A DNA stretch of 64,000 nucleotides from NCBI RefSeq assembly GCF_900119735.1, contig NZ_FPJW01000012.1, positions 1-64,000 on the forward strand, given 5' to 3'. Under the pieces are notes generated by a model that saw only the letters and a list, made by a program, of their open reading frames with translations, was not told where the DNA came from and did no database searches. Both the position numbers and the translations under genes were made by a program. This DNA comes from Marinospirillum alkaliphilum DSM 21637 (GTDB taxonomy: Bacteria; Pseudomonadota; Gammaproteobacteria; Pseudomonadales; Halomonadaceae). Below are positions 44,520 through 54,076 of this stretch, one piece after another; position 1 is the first letter of the stretch; each line of letters opens with the position of its first letter.

Positions 44520-46130
44520 ATGGCCAGATCAAATCAAGACATCCATGATTGGGATGTCGAAAATGAGTCTTACTGGAAGTCCAAGGGTCGGTCTATAGCT
44601 TATCGCAATCTCTGGATTTCAATCCCCAACCTGCTGTGCGGTTTTGCCGTATGGCTGATGTGGGGCATCATCACGGTTCAGATGTTGAACCTGGGCTTTC
44701 CTTTTGAACCAGGACAGCTGTTCACTCTGACTGCCATTGCAGGTCTTACCGGGGCGACCCTGCGTATTCCTGCTTCGTTCATGATCCGCATCGCAGGCGG
44801 ACGCAATACCATCTTCCTGACCACCGCCATGCTGATGATTCCAGCTTTTGGTGCCGGTATGGCATTGCAAAATCCGGATACACCGCTGTTGACCTTCCAG
44901 ATACTGGCGTTCTTGTCTGGCATCGGCGGTGGTAACTTTGCGGCCTCGATGAGTAACATCAGCACCTTTTTCCCGAAAAAGGAGCAGGGGTTGGCGTTAG
45001 GCCTGAATGCCGGTCTTGGCAACTTTGGTGTCACCACCATGCAGATTCTGATCCCGGCAGTGATGACTGTGGGTGTCTTTGGTCTGCTGGCGGGTGATCC
45101 GATGACCCTGGTGCGCGACAGCGGCACCCTGATCGGGCGCATTGAGGCGGGTACCGAGACCTGGATTCAGAATGCCGGGTTCATCTGGGTCGCCATTTTG
45201 CTGCCACTGGTGATTGCCGCCTGGTTTGGCATGAATAACCTGCGTAGCATCACGCCAGACCCAGGCAATCCTCTGGCAGCTTTTGGTCGTATCACTGGCC
45301 TGTACATCATCGGTTTTATCACTGCCGGTGTGGGTCTTTACCTCTATCTGCCGGCTCCGACCGGTCTGGGTATTCTGAACCCCTGGCTGGCGATGCTGCT
45401 GATCATGGTGGCAACCCTGGTGTTGATGCGCATGGTGCCCGGCAAGATCGGTGAAAACTCCAAGCGTCAGTTTGCCATCTTCAAGGATAAACACACCTGG
45501 TCCATGTCGATCCTGTACATCCTGACCTTCGGTTCGTTCATCGGCTTTTCCATGGCCTTGCCACTGTCCATCACCGTTATCTTCGGCTCCAGCACCATTG
45601 AAGTGGATGGTGTGATGCAGCGGGTGAGCAACCCCAATGCACCCTCTGCTCTGACCTATGCCTGGATTGGCCCGTTTGTGGGTGCACTGATTCGCCCGCT
45701 GGGTGGCTGGGTGTCTGACAAGCTGGGTGGCTCGATTGTGACCCAGGTGATTGCCGGTGTGATGGTGATTGCTTCGGCTGCGGTGGGTTACATCATGATG
45801 CTGGCTTACCAGTCAGCCACACCTGAGCAGTACTTCTTCTACTTCATTGTGCTGTTTGTGGTCATCTTTGCGGCCACCGGCATTGGCAACGGCTCCACCT
45901 TCCGCACCATTGGTGTGATCTACAACCAGGAGCAGGCCGGACCGGTGCTGGGCTGGACTTCTGCAGTGGCTGCTTACGGTTCTTTTGTAGCACCGATGGT
46001 GATTGGTGATCAGATCCGTGGTGGTACACCGGAAATGGCCATGTACGGTTTTGCGGTCTTCTACGCCCTGTGCATGGTGCTGAACTGGTGGTTCTACCTG
46101 CGCAAAGGCGCTTATGTAAAAAACCCCTGA
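44520..46130 (+). CDS. narK: NarK-type nitrate/nitrite transporter (E. coli NarK group)
   Basis: 536 residues, twelve hydrophobic helices, MFS nitrate/nitrite porter family. The N terminus (DWDVENESYWKSKGRSIAYRNLWISIPNLL) parallels E. coli NarK. The nitrate signatures are GFGGGNFAASMSNIS-like (GIGGGNFAASMSNIS) and GNGSTFRTIG near residue 455. It probably exchanges nitrite for nitrate. It is followed by a hairpin and a universal stress protein gene. Confidence 0.9.
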   Translation: MARSNQDIHDWDVENESYWKSKGRSIAYRNLWISIPNLLCGFAVWLMWGIITVQMLNLGFPFEPGQLFTLTAIAGLTGATLRIPASFMIRIAGGRNTIFLTTAMLMIPAFGAGMALQNPDTPLLTFQILAFLSGIGGGNFAASMSNISTFFPKKEQGLALGLNAGLGNFGVTTMQILIPAVMTVGVFGLLAGDPMTLVRDSGTLIGRIEAGTETWIQNAGFIWVAILLPLVIAAWFGMNNLRSITPDPGNPLAAFGRITGLYIIGFITAGVGLYLYLPAPTGLGILNPWLAMLLIMVATLVLMRMVPGKIGENSKRQFAIFKDKHTWSMSILYILTFGSFIGFSMALPLSITVIFGSSTIEVDGVMQRVSNPNAPSALTYAWIGPFVGALIRPLGGWVSDKLGGSIVTQVIAGVMVIASAAVGYIMMLAYQSATPEQYFFYFIVLFVVIFAATGIGNGSTFRTIGVIYNQEQAGPVLGWTSAVAAYGSFVAPMVIGDQIRGGTPEMAMYGFAVFYALCMVLNWWFYLRKGAYVKNP

Positions 46131-46140
46131 GTTGTTTGCA

Positions 46141-46166
46141 ACCGGTTTTCCTGCGGGAAAACCGGT
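46141..46166. repeat. 11-bp hairpin between narK and usp
   Basis: ACCGGTTTTCC/GGAAAACCGGT with a 4-base loop, no T-run. It is likely an RNA stability element inside the narK-usp-narK transcript. Confidence 0.6.
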
Positions 46167-46193
46167 ATTCCCACCTGTCCCGAGGGCAAGAAC

Positions 46194-46649
46194 ATGAAAA
46201 TCATGGTTGCTTATGACGGTTCACGTAATGCCAAGCTGGCGCTGGCCCAGACGCTCACTATGTTCCACTGCATGAGTCCAAAAATCATGCTGGTGGGTGT
46301 GGCCGAAAACCCCCGCGACTCCTCTGATGCCAATGAAGACCTGTTTCAGGAGGAGTATGAGGAGCTCAAGCAGGCCCTGCACGAAGGGCTGGATTTTGTC
46401 ACTCAGGAGAAGTTGTCCGGTGAGGTGCTGCTGGCTGAGGGTGACCCGCGCAAGATGATTCTGCGGGCAACTCAGAAACATAACCCCAATCTGCTGGTGA
46501 TTGCACGTCATAGCCATCAGCCGGATGGCGGCTTTATCTCGCGATCACTGAATTATTTTGTGGATGAACTGGATTACATGACCTTCGGCAGTGTCAGCTC
46601 GTTTCTGGCTCGTCGAGTGGAAGTGCCGGTGCTGATTTATCCCAGCTGA
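46194..46649 (+). CDS. Universal stress protein (UspA family)
   Basis: 151 residues. USP fold: MKIMVAYDGSRNAKLALAQTL at the start, the LVIARHSHQP strand, and VEVPVLIYPS at the end. The usual ATP-binding GxxGxxxxxxxG(S/T) run is replaced by RHSHQPDGGFISRSLNYFVD, so nucleotide binding is doubtful. It lies between the two NarK-type genes with short gaps (63 and 36 bases), which suggests a role in nitrate transport or its conditions. Confidence 0.82.
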   Translation: MKIMVAYDGSRNAKLALAQTLTMFHCMSPKIMLVGVAENPRDSSDANEDLFQEEYEELKQALHEGLDFVTQEKLSGEVLLAEGDPRKMILRATQKHNPNLLVIARHSHQPDGGFISRSLNYFVDELDYMTFGSVSSFLARRVEVPVLIYPS

Positions 46650-46685
46650 TTGCGTTTTCCTGAATGAAGGCCAGAGGATAGCCCC

Positions 46686-48185
46686 ATGAAAGTCGCTGAC
46701 ATTTTCAAATTCAAGAGTCCCGATATCAAGGCGCTCCACCTGACGTGGATCGCCTTTTTTATCACTTTTTACGTCTGGTTCAACATGGCACCGCTGGCAT
46801 CCAGCATGCTGCGCAGTGTGGACTGGTTGACCGCAGATGACATCCGATTATTTGCCATCTGTAACGTGGCCCTGACCATCCCGGCGCGTATCCTGGTGGG
46901 CATGGCACTGGATCGTTTTGGTCCTCGGCGGGTGTTTTCCATTCTGATGGTGGTGATGGCCATTCCGGCACTGATGTTTGCCTTTGGTACCACCATGATG
47001 CAGCTGTTGATTTCACGCCTGGTGCTGAGCTCCATTGGTGCCAGTTTTGTGGTTGGTATTCACATGACTGCCCTGTGGTTTAAACCCAAGGATATCGGTT
47101 TTGCCGAGGGTTTTTATGCTGGTTGGGGTAACTTCGGCTCCGCTGCAGCGGCCATGACCCTGCCGACCATTGCGCTGGTTTGGTACGGTGGTGATGACGG
47201 TTGGCGCTGGGCGATTGCCCAGAGTGCCATCGTGATGGCTGGTTATGGTGTGTTTTACTGGTTTGCCATCACTGATGGCCCGGATGTAAAAGCGCACCGC
47301 AAGCCTCGTAAAGCCGCTGCCATGGAGGTCAGTAGCTGGGGTGATATGGTCAAACTGATTCTGTGGACCATTCCTTTGGTTGGGGTACTGGCCATTCTGG
47401 TATGGCGCATTCAGATGATGGGTTATATCACCACCACCGGTGCCATCATTGCTTATGCAGTCATTGCTGCGGTGGTGATTTACCAGATTGTCCAGATTCT
47501 GCGGGTCAACGTGCCGATCCTGAAAAAGGGTGTACCAGAAGATGACAAGTACAACTTCAACAGTGTGGCGGCACTGAATTCGACCTATTTTGCCAACTTC
47601 GGTGCCGAGCTGGCGGTGGTCTCCATGCTGCCAATGTTCTTTGAAGAAACCTGGGGACTCAGTGCTGCTGCGGCCGGTTTGATTGCCGCATCCTTTGCCT
47701 TTGTGAATCTGGTGGCTCGCCCGATGGGTGGCATGGTGTCGGATCGCATGGGTAATCGGCGGTTTGTGATGCTCTGCTATATGTTTGGCATCGGGGTCGG
47801 TTTCATACTCATGGGTATGCTCAACGCTTCCTGGCCGCTGATCATCGCCATTGCCGTGACCATCTTCTGCTCGATTTTTGTACAGGGTGCAGAGGGTGCC
47901 ACCTTCGGCATCATTCCGTCGATCAAACGCCGCATCACCGGGCAGATCTCGGGTATGGCCGGTGCTTATGGCAATGTGGGAGCAGTGGTTTATCTGACCA
48001 TCTTCACCTTTGTCACACCAACCCAGTTCTTCTACATCATTGCAACCGGTGCTTTCATCAGTTGGCTGATCTGCCTGCTGTGGCTGAAAGAACCTGAAAA
48101 TGCCTTTGATGATGAGTATTACATTTCATCTGTGGATCGCATGCTGGCAGAAGAGGAAGCACAGCAGCAGCCCACGCCCCGCTAA
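46686..48185 (+). CDS. NarK-type nitrate transporter (proton symporter group)
   Basis: 499 residues, twelve hydrophobic helices. It has the MFS nitrate signatures GWGNFGSAAAAMTLP and the GAEGATFGIIPSI segment near residue 410. It starts MKVADIFKFKSPDIKALHLTWIAFFITFYVWFNMAPL, as in the NarK1 group that takes up nitrate with protons. Together with the first NarK this gives the familiar pair: symport to start respiration, exchange to sustain it. In many denitrifiers the two are adjacent or fused; here a USP gene separates them. The numbering (K1/K2) is inferred. Confidence 0.88.
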   Translation: MKVADIFKFKSPDIKALHLTWIAFFITFYVWFNMAPLASSMLRSVDWLTADDIRLFAICNVALTIPARILVGMALDRFGPRRVFSILMVVMAIPALMFAFGTTMMQLLISRLVLSSIGASFVVGIHMTALWFKPKDIGFAEGFYAGWGNFGSAAAAMTLPTIALVWYGGDDGWRWAIAQSAIVMAGYGVFYWFAITDGPDVKAHRKPRKAAAMEVSSWGDMVKLILWTIPLVGVLAILVWRIQMMGYITTTGAIIAYAVIAAVVIYQIVQILRVNVPILKKGVPEDDKYNFNSVAALNSTYFANFGAELAVVSMLPMFFEETWGLSAAAAGLIAASFAFVNLVARPMGGMVSDRMGNRRFVMLCYMFGIGVGFILMGMLNASWPLIIAIAVTIFCSIFVQGAEGATFGIIPSIKRRITGQISGMAGAYGNVGAVVYLTIFTFVTPTQFFYIIATGAFISWLICLLWLKEPENAFDDEYYISSVDRMLAEEEAQQQPTPR

Positions 48186-48225
48186 CCAAGGTTGGCCTTA
48201 AGCGTAAAGAAGTGGCGTCCTGTGG

Positions 48226-51093
48226 TTGTTATGGCAACTGCATGGCGCACTTCTGATGGATGCCTTCTGGCTGCTGAAACCAGATCAACAACAGGTTGAC
48301 CGGCTCATGGCACTGGCTCTGCTGTTTCTTTTTCCTTTGCTGGGTGCTTTGTTACCCGTCTTTTTTGCTTCCCGCCCGGTCGGATTGCTGGCTGTGATTG
48401 CCCTGTTGCCTGCGCTGGCCAGCTTTCTGCTGGTGGTGTTGCAGCTGCCCCTGGTGCTGGCCGGTGAGACACTGATTCATCACTGGCAGTGGGTGCCCAG
48501 CCTGGGGCTGACTTTCAGTCTGCGACTGGATGCACTGGGTGGCATTTTTGCCCTGCTGATCAGTGGTATTGGCAGTCTGATCATCCTGTTTGCGCGCCAT
48601 TATTTTGCCGGTAAAGAAAATGCCGGGCGGTTTTATGTCCTGATGCTGTTGTTTATGGCTGCCATGCTGGGGCTGGTGACCTCGGAAAACCTGTTGGTGC
48701 TGTTGGTGTTCTGGGAAATGACCAGCCTGATTTCGTTTCTGCTGGTGGCCTTCAGTTGGCAAAAAAGTGCTGCCCGTCGTGGTGCACGCATGACGCTGGT
48801 GATCACTGCCGGTGGCGGGCTGGCGCTGTTGGCCGGGCTGGTGTTGCTGGGGCAGGTGGCTGGTTCTCTGGAATTGAGTCAGGTGCTGGCCAGTGGTGAG
48901 GCCATCAAAGCCAGCGCATATTATGAGTGGATACTGGTGTTGATTCTGCTGGGTGCTTTTGCCAAGTCCGCGCAGTTTCCCTTTCATCTGTGGCTGCCTC
49001 ATGCCATGGCAGCCCCCACACCGGTTTCAGCGTATCTTCATTCAGCAACCCTGGTGAAGGCCGGGATCTTTCTGTTGATGCGACTGCATCCTGCACTGGC
49101 TGAAACCCATGCCTGGTTCACACTGGTGACCCTGGTTGGCATGAGTACCCTGATGCTGGGTGCTTTTGTGGCCATGTTCATGCATGACATGAAAGGCCTG
49201 CTGGCTTATTCCACCCTTTCACACCTGGGGTTGATCACCTTGCTGCTGGGGCTGGGCAGCCCGCTGGCTTTGGGCATTGCACTGTTTCACCTGATTGGTC
49301 ATGCCCTGTTCAAGGCACCGCTGTTCATGATGGCCGGTTATGTGGATCTGGCCACAGGAACCCGTGATCTTCGAAAAATCAATGGTTTGTGGCGCTATTA
49401 TCCGGGGCTGATGGTGCTGACCGCCATTTCTGCTGCTGCCATGGCGGGCCTGCCGTTATTGAGCGGTTATTTCAGCAAGAAAATGCTGTTTGCGGCCAGC
49501 CTGACGGTTGATCAGCCTTTCTGGGCAGTGAGTGTGCTGCCGCTGTGGGTGACCCTGGCCGGTGGTTTGTCAGTGGCCTATTCCGCTCGGATTTTCCACA
49601 ACGTGTTTTTTAATGGTCAGCCGCAGGATTTGCCCAAAGGAATACCCCAGCCGTTGCGTCGCTGGGCCTTGTTGCCGCTGTTGCCGCTGGTGGTGCTGAC
49701 GTTGGTGATCGGTTGGCATCCGGTGGGACTGTTTGATTTCTGGGTGGTGCCAGTGACCCTGGCTGCAACCGGCCAGCTGTTGCCCAGTTATGACTTTGCT
49801 GCGCTGGACAGTGGCTGGCCCTTCTGGATGAGTCTGCTGGCGCTGATCGGTGGCATTGCCTTTTATGCTGCACGCAATCCGCTGTTTGCACTGCATGCCC
49901 GTTTGCCGGAAGTGGATGCCAAGGAGATTTTTGAAACCCTGATGCGGCAGGTGATTCTGTTCACCCGCTGGCTGGTGCATCAGCTGGAAAATGGTTCTTT
50001 GCAGCGTTATCTGGCCCTGTTGTTCACCACTTTGCTGGTGTTGCTGTTCTGGGCGCTGCAGGGAATGGTGGTCGGGCCTCTCCCCTTGTCACCGGTTGAT
50101 CCGGCCTTTGCCATCGGTGCGCTGGTGCTGGCGGTTGCTGCCATCGGGGTGGTGATGATTCAGCGCAAGCGTCTGCTGGCCTTGCTGTTGCTGGGGGTGG
50201 TGGGATTGATCATCACGCTGTTTTTTGCCCGTTTTTCAGCACCGGATCTGGCGCTGACACAGTTGTCGGTGGAGGTGATGGCGGTGGTGATCATGATGCT
50301 GGCCTTGTCATTTTTACCCCAGCGATCACCGCATGAAAGCAGCAAGGCTCGCAGAGGGCGGGATCTGTTCCTGGCGGGCGGAGTCGGTGCTGCGTTTGCA
50401 ACCCTGGCTTATGGATTGCTGACACGACCCCTGGATTCAATTTCCGGTTTTTTTCTGGAGCAGAGTGTGCCCGGTGGTGGTGGCACCAATGTGGTGAATG
50501 TGATTCTGGTGGATTTTCGTGGTTTTGACACTCTGGGTGAAATCACCGTGCTGGCCATTGCTGCGGTGGCGGTGTTTGCCTTCACTCAGGATCTGCAGCT
50601 CAAGTCACGGGTGTCTGAAGGCTGGGATGCGCAGGGTTTTGCCGAGGCTCACCCCTTGTTGTTAAGGGTCACGGCCGGTCTGGTGTTGCCGATTGCACTG
50701 ATGGTGTCGGCTTATATCTTCCTGCGTGGCCACAACATGCCGGGTGGCGGCTTTATTGCCGGATTGGTGACTGCGGTGGCGCTGACACTGCAATACATGG
50801 CGGGTGGTCTGGTATGGGCCCAGCAACGCATGCGTACGCAGTTCCGTCCGTTGATCGGTGCCGGAATTCTGCTGGCAACCCTGACAGGACTGGGGAGTCT
50901 GGTGTTTGGTTATCCCTTCCTGACCTCAACCTTTGGGCACTTTGATCTGCTGCTGTTGGGTGAAGTCGAGCTGGCCAGTGTGCTGGTGTTTGATCTGGGG
51001 GTTTATGCCGTGGTGGTTGGTTCCACCCTGTTGATACTGGCCAACCTGGGGCGCCTGATGACGGTGGCTGGTCCCGGCAAGGAGGTGGGTTGA
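48226..51093 (+). CDS. mrpA: Mrp Na+/H+ antiporter subunit A fused to B (MrpA')
   Basis: Up to 955 residues from a TTG at 48226. Later in-frame ATGs (48256, 48307) are alternatives; no good ribosome site marks any of them. The first ~650 residues resemble NuoL/MrpA (LYLHSATLVKAGIFLLMR-like YLHSATLVKAGIFLL, HALFKAPLFMMAGYVD), then come domains DUF4040-like and MrpB (RGHNMPGGGFIAGLVTAVAL near residue 845). The MrpA-B fusion is the group-2 organisation. It swaps Na+ for protons and helps in salt and alkali. Confidence 0.9.
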   Translation: MLWQLHGALLMDAFWLLKPDQQQVDRLMALALLFLFPLLGALLPVFFASRPVGLLAVIALLPALASFLLVVLQLPLVLAGETLIHHWQWVPSLGLTFSLRLDALGGIFALLISGIGSLIILFARHYFAGKENAGRFYVLMLLFMAAMLGLVTSENLLVLLVFWEMTSLISFLLVAFSWQKSAARRGARMTLVITAGGGLALLAGLVLLGQVAGSLELSQVLASGEAIKASAYYEWILVLILLGAFAKSAQFPFHLWLPHAMAAPTPVSAYLHSATLVKAGIFLLMRLHPALAETHAWFTLVTLVGMSTLMLGAFVAMFMHDMKGLLAYSTLSHLGLITLLLGLGSPLALGIALFHLIGHALFKAPLFMMAGYVDLATGTRDLRKINGLWRYYPGLMVLTAISAAAMAGLPLLSGYFSKKMLFAASLTVDQPFWAVSVLPLWVTLAGGLSVAYSARIFHNVFFNGQPQDLPKGIPQPLRRWALLPLLPLVVLTLVIGWHPVGLFDFWVVPVTLAATGQLLPSYDFAALDSGWPFWMSLLALIGGIAFYAARNPLFALHARLPEVDAKEIFETLMRQVILFTRWLVHQLENGSLQRYLALLFTTLLVLLFWALQGMVVGPLPLSPVDPAFAIGALVLAVAAIGVVMIQRKRLLALLLLGVVGLIITLFFARFSAPDLALTQLSVEVMAVVIMMLALSFLPQRSPHESSKARRGRDLFLAGGVGAAFATLAYGLLTRPLDSISGFFLEQSVPGGGGTNVVNVILVDFRGFDTLGEITVLAIAAVAVFAFTQDLQLKSRVSEGWDAQGFAEAHPLLLRVTAGLVLPIALMVSAYIFLRGHNMPGGGFIAGLVTAVALTLQYMAGGLVWAQQRMRTQFRPLIGAGILLATLTGLGSLVFGYPFLTSTFGHFDLLLLGEVELASVLVFDLGVYAVVVGSTLLILANLGRLMTVAGPGKEVG

Positions 51094-51431
51094 TGGAGCT
51101 GATTCTGGCAGTGGTGCTGGGCATACTGACCGCTTCAGGTGTTTATCTGCTGCTGCGGGGACGAACCTTCAGTGTGATTCTGGGCCTGACACTGCTTTCT
51201 CATGCAGTGAATGTGTTTCTGTTTGCCATGGGGCGATTAAAAACCGGATCACCGGCACTGATCGGGGTGGTGGATGATTATGCAGATCCCTTGCCACAGG
51301 CACTGGTGTTGACTGCCATCGTGATCGGTTTTGCGATGACTGCCTTTACGGTGGTGCTGGCATTAAAAGCGGCAGTGGAGTTGCGCAGCGACCATGTGGA
51401 TGGCGAAGCACCCAATGAGGACCGCTTATGA
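51093..51431 (+). CDS. mrpC: Mrp antiporter subunit C
   Basis: 112 residues, three hydrophobic helices, NuoK-like (VYLLLRGRTFSVILGLTLLSHAVNVFLF). The ATG overlaps the mrpA stop (TGATG) and GGAGGTGGG precedes it. Subunit of the Mrp complex. Confidence 0.9.
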   Translation: MELILAVVLGILTASGVYLLLRGRTFSVILGLTLLSHAVNVFLFAMGRLKTGSPALIGVVDDYADPLPQALVLTAIVIGFAMTAFTVVLALKAAVELRSDHVDGEAPNEDRL

Positions 51432-52951
51432 GCCACCTGTTGCTGATGCCGGTTTTATTACCGCTGCTGGCCGGTGCCTTGTTGCTGCTCTGGCCGGGTC
51501 TCGGGTTGGCGCTGCAGCGAGTGATCGGCGTGATCGCCAGTCTTTCACTGGTGGTGGTTGGGCTGCAATTGCTGGCACTGGCTGCATCCGGTGATTATCA
51601 CCTGTATGCCCTCGGCAACTGGGCACCACCTTTTGGCATTGTGCTGGTGCTGGATCGTTTAAGTGCTCTGATGCTGGTGTTAACCGCTGTGCTGGCGGCA
51701 TTTTGTCTGTTGTATGCCTGTCAGGGCACGGATCGCCTCGGCATGAATTTTCATGCACTGTTTCAATTCCAGTTGCTGGGTGTGAATGGTGCCCTGTTAA
51801 CCGGGGATCTGTTCAACCTGTTTGTGTTTTTTGAAATCCTGCTGCTGGCCTCTTATGCCTTGCTGTTGCATGGCGGCAGCCGTGCCCGCAGTCGGGCGGG
51901 TTTGCATTATGTGATCATCAACCTGGTGGGTTCGGCGGTGTTTGTGCTGGCACTGGCCACCCTTTATGGTGTCGCCGGAACCCTGAATATGGCGGATCTG
52001 GCGCTGAAGGTTGCTGCTGCGCCGGTGAGTGATCGCCCGCTTTATCTGGCTGCCGGAGTGTTGTTGCTGGTGGTGTTTGGCATCAAGGCGGCGATCCTGC
52101 CGCTGCTCTTCTGGTTGCCAAGGGCTTACACCGCAGCCAGTGCACCGGTTGCTGCACTGTTTGCAATCATGACCAAGGTGGGGATTTACGCCATTCTGCG
52201 GGTGTTCTGGCTGGTGTTTGGCACGGGTGATGATCCCCTTCAGGTTGAGTTGCTCGCCTGGGTCTGGCCTCTGGCATTGGCCACCCTGTTGCTGGGTGGG
52301 CTGGGTGCGCTGGGTTCACTCAGCCTGAGAACCCTGACCGCTTATCTGGTGATTCTTTCTGTCGGCATTCTGCTGGCCACCCTGACCCTGGCCAGTCCAC
52401 AGGCGTTGGCTGCAGCGCTGTTTTATCTGGTGCATTCCACCCTGATGACCGCAGTGTTCTTTTTAATGGCTGATCTGATCGGGCGGCAAAGGGATCAGGG
52501 GTATGATCGCTTTCATGTGCAGGCGGGCATGAATAACCGCTGGTTGATGGCGGGACTGTTTTTTGTGGCCGCCATCAGCATGGCCGGGTTGCCTCCTTTC
52601 AGTGGTTTTATCAGCAAGGTCTGGATACTCCATTCGGTATACAGTCTGGAACAGGGGTTCTGGCTGTGGGCAGTGATCCTGTTTGCCGGCCTGCTGGTGC
52701 TGGTGGCCCTGAGTCGTGGCGGATCGGCCTGGTTCTGGAGTTCTCCGGCCTGTGAAAAACAACGGCCACTGAACCCGGTGGAATTGTTGCTGGTGGTGGT
52801 GTTACTGAGTGCCAGTGGTCTTTTATCCCTGAATGCGGAGCCGGTGATGGGGTGGATGTTGCTGACTGCCGAGCAGTTGATGGAACCGGGAGCTTATCTG
52901 CAAGCGCATCCGAAGGTGGCCGAGCTGCTGCCAGGTGGGGTGTGGAAATGA
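51428..52951 (+). CDS. mrpD: Mrp antiporter subunit D
   Basis: 507 residues, about fourteen hydrophobic helices, NuoN/MrpD type. Seen: the conserved glutamate region NLFVFFEILLLASYALL and KAAILPLLFWLPRAYTAASAPVAALFAIMTKVGIYA-like (the lysine of PRAYTAASAPVAALFA...TKVG). It is coupled to mrpC by ATGA. It is a proton-path subunit. Confidence 0.92.
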   Translation: MSHLLLMPVLLPLLAGALLLLWPGLGLALQRVIGVIASLSLVVVGLQLLALAASGDYHLYALGNWAPPFGIVLVLDRLSALMLVLTAVLAAFCLLYACQGTDRLGMNFHALFQFQLLGVNGALLTGDLFNLFVFFEILLLASYALLLHGGSRARSRAGLHYVIINLVGSAVFVLALATLYGVAGTLNMADLALKVAAAPVSDRPLYLAAGVLLLVVFGIKAAILPLLFWLPRAYTAASAPVAALFAIMTKVGIYAILRVFWLVFGTGDDPLQVELLAWVWPLALATLLLGGLGALGSLSLRTLTAYLVILSVGILLATLTLASPQALAAALFYLVHSTLMTAVFFLMADLIGRQRDQGYDRFHVQAGMNNRWLMAGLFFVAAISMAGLPPFSGFISKVWILHSVYSLEQGFWLWAVILFAGLLVLVALSRGGSAWFWSSPACEKQRPLNPVELLLVVVLLSASGLLSLNAEPVMGWMLLTAEQLMEPGAYLQAHPKVAELLPGGVWK

Positions 52952-53445
52952 TGCGCTGGCGTTTCTGGCTGCCTCGTCCGCTGCTGTCGGTTTTTCTGGT
53001 GGTGTTGTGGCTGTTTCTGATGAACACCCTGAGTGTTGCTCATCTGCTGTTGGGTGGCTTGCTGGGCTGGGTGATTCCACTGGTGGCAGATCCATTCATG
53101 CCACGCCAGCCGGAGGTGCACCGTCCCGGTTTGATGCTGCGTTATCTGCTGGTGTTTCTGGGGGATCTGCTGACTTCCAACTGGGTGGTGGCACGACTGT
53201 TGATGGGGCCGGTTGAGCGCATGTCCCCTGGTTTCATTGATTATCCGGTTGAGCTGAACAATGACTATGCCATCACGTTGCTGGCCAGCACCATCTCTCT
53301 GACACCAGGCACTGTGTCGGCTCATTATGATGCACAGCGTCAGGTGTTGATGATTCATGTGCTGCACCTGGAAGATGAGCAGGCGCTGGTACAACAGATC
53401 AAGCAGCGTTATGAGCAACCGCTGAAGGAGATCTTTCAATGTTGA
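52948..53445 (+). CDS. mrpE: Mrp antiporter subunit E
   Basis: 165 residues from the ATG at 52948, which overlaps the mrpD stop (ATGA); the longer open frame upstream lies in mrpD. Two or three membrane helices, then the cytoplasmic domain with PVELNNDYAITLLASTISLTPGT, the MrpE signature. Confidence 0.9.
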   Translation: MMRWRFWLPRPLLSVFLVVLWLFLMNTLSVAHLLLGGLLGWVIPLVADPFMPRQPEVHRPGLMLRYLLVFLGDLLTSNWVVARLLMGPVERMSPGFIDYPVELNNDYAITLLASTISLTPGTVSAHYDAQRQVLMIHVLHLEDEQALVQQIKQRYEQPLKEIFQC

Positions 53446-53708
53446 GCTGGGTGGTTCCACTGGCAATGGGCATTTTTGCCCTGGCTCTGTTGCTGAATCT
53501 TTATCGACTGGTGAAGGGGCCTGATATTGTAGATAGGGTGCTGGCGCTGGACACCATGATGATCAACTCCATTGCCCTGCTGGTGCTGACGGACATACAT
53601 CTGGGGCTGGGTGTCCTGTTTGAAGTGGCAATGCTGATTGCCTTGATGGGTTTTGTCAGTACCCTGGCGTTAAGCAAATACCTGCTGCGGGGAGATGTGA
53701 TCGAATGA
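53439..53708 (+). CDS. mrpF: Mrp antiporter subunit F
   Basis: 89 residues, three helices. The signature RLVKGPDIVDRVLALDTMMIN is present. It overlaps mrpE and mrpG by a few bases, typical of this operon. Confidence 0.9.
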   Translation: MLSWVVPLAMGIFALALLLNLYRLVKGPDIVDRVLALDTMMINSIALLVLTDIHLGLGVLFEVAMLIALMGFVSTLALSKYLLRGDVIE

Positions 53709-54076
53709 TGTGGCTACTGGAAGGTTTGATTGCCCTGTTATTGCTGCTGGGTGCGCTGGTGGCGTTGCTGGGCTCCTGGGGGCTGGCCAGGTTGCCGGAT
53801 TTTTTCATGCGGTTGCATGGGCCGACCAAGGCCAGCACCCTGGGTGTGGGGGCAACCTTGCTGGGTTCACTGATCTATTTCAGCAGCACCCAACCGGGCA
53901 TTTCCGTACAGGAGGCGCTGATTACCCTGTTCCTGTTTGTCACTGCCCCGATCAGTGCTCATCTGCTGGCGCGAGTGGCGTTGCATCGTGGCCTCGGAGC
54001 AACAGCAGGTAAACCGGTCACTGAGCAACAGGCATCCACCATCAACAACAGAGAACAACAGCATGACAACACCTGA
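53705..54076 (+). CDS. mrpG: Mrp antiporter subunit G
   Basis: 123 residues, three helices. LARLPDFFMRLHGPTKASTLGVG is the MrpG signature. Its hydrophilic tail is longer than usual. Coupled to mrpF (ATGA). Its last 14 bases overlap nnrS. Confidence 0.9.
   Translation: MMWLLEGLIALLLLLGALVALLGSWGLARLPDFFMRLHGPTKASTLGVGATLLGSLIYFSSTQPGISVQEALITLFLFVTAPISAHLLARVALHRGLGATAGKPVTEQQASTINNREQQHDNT

Noticed and set aside
48226-48306. Fixing the mrpA start firmly
   Set aside because: TTG 48226, ATG 48256 and ATG 48307 all lack a clear ribosome site; I give the longest but do not claim it.
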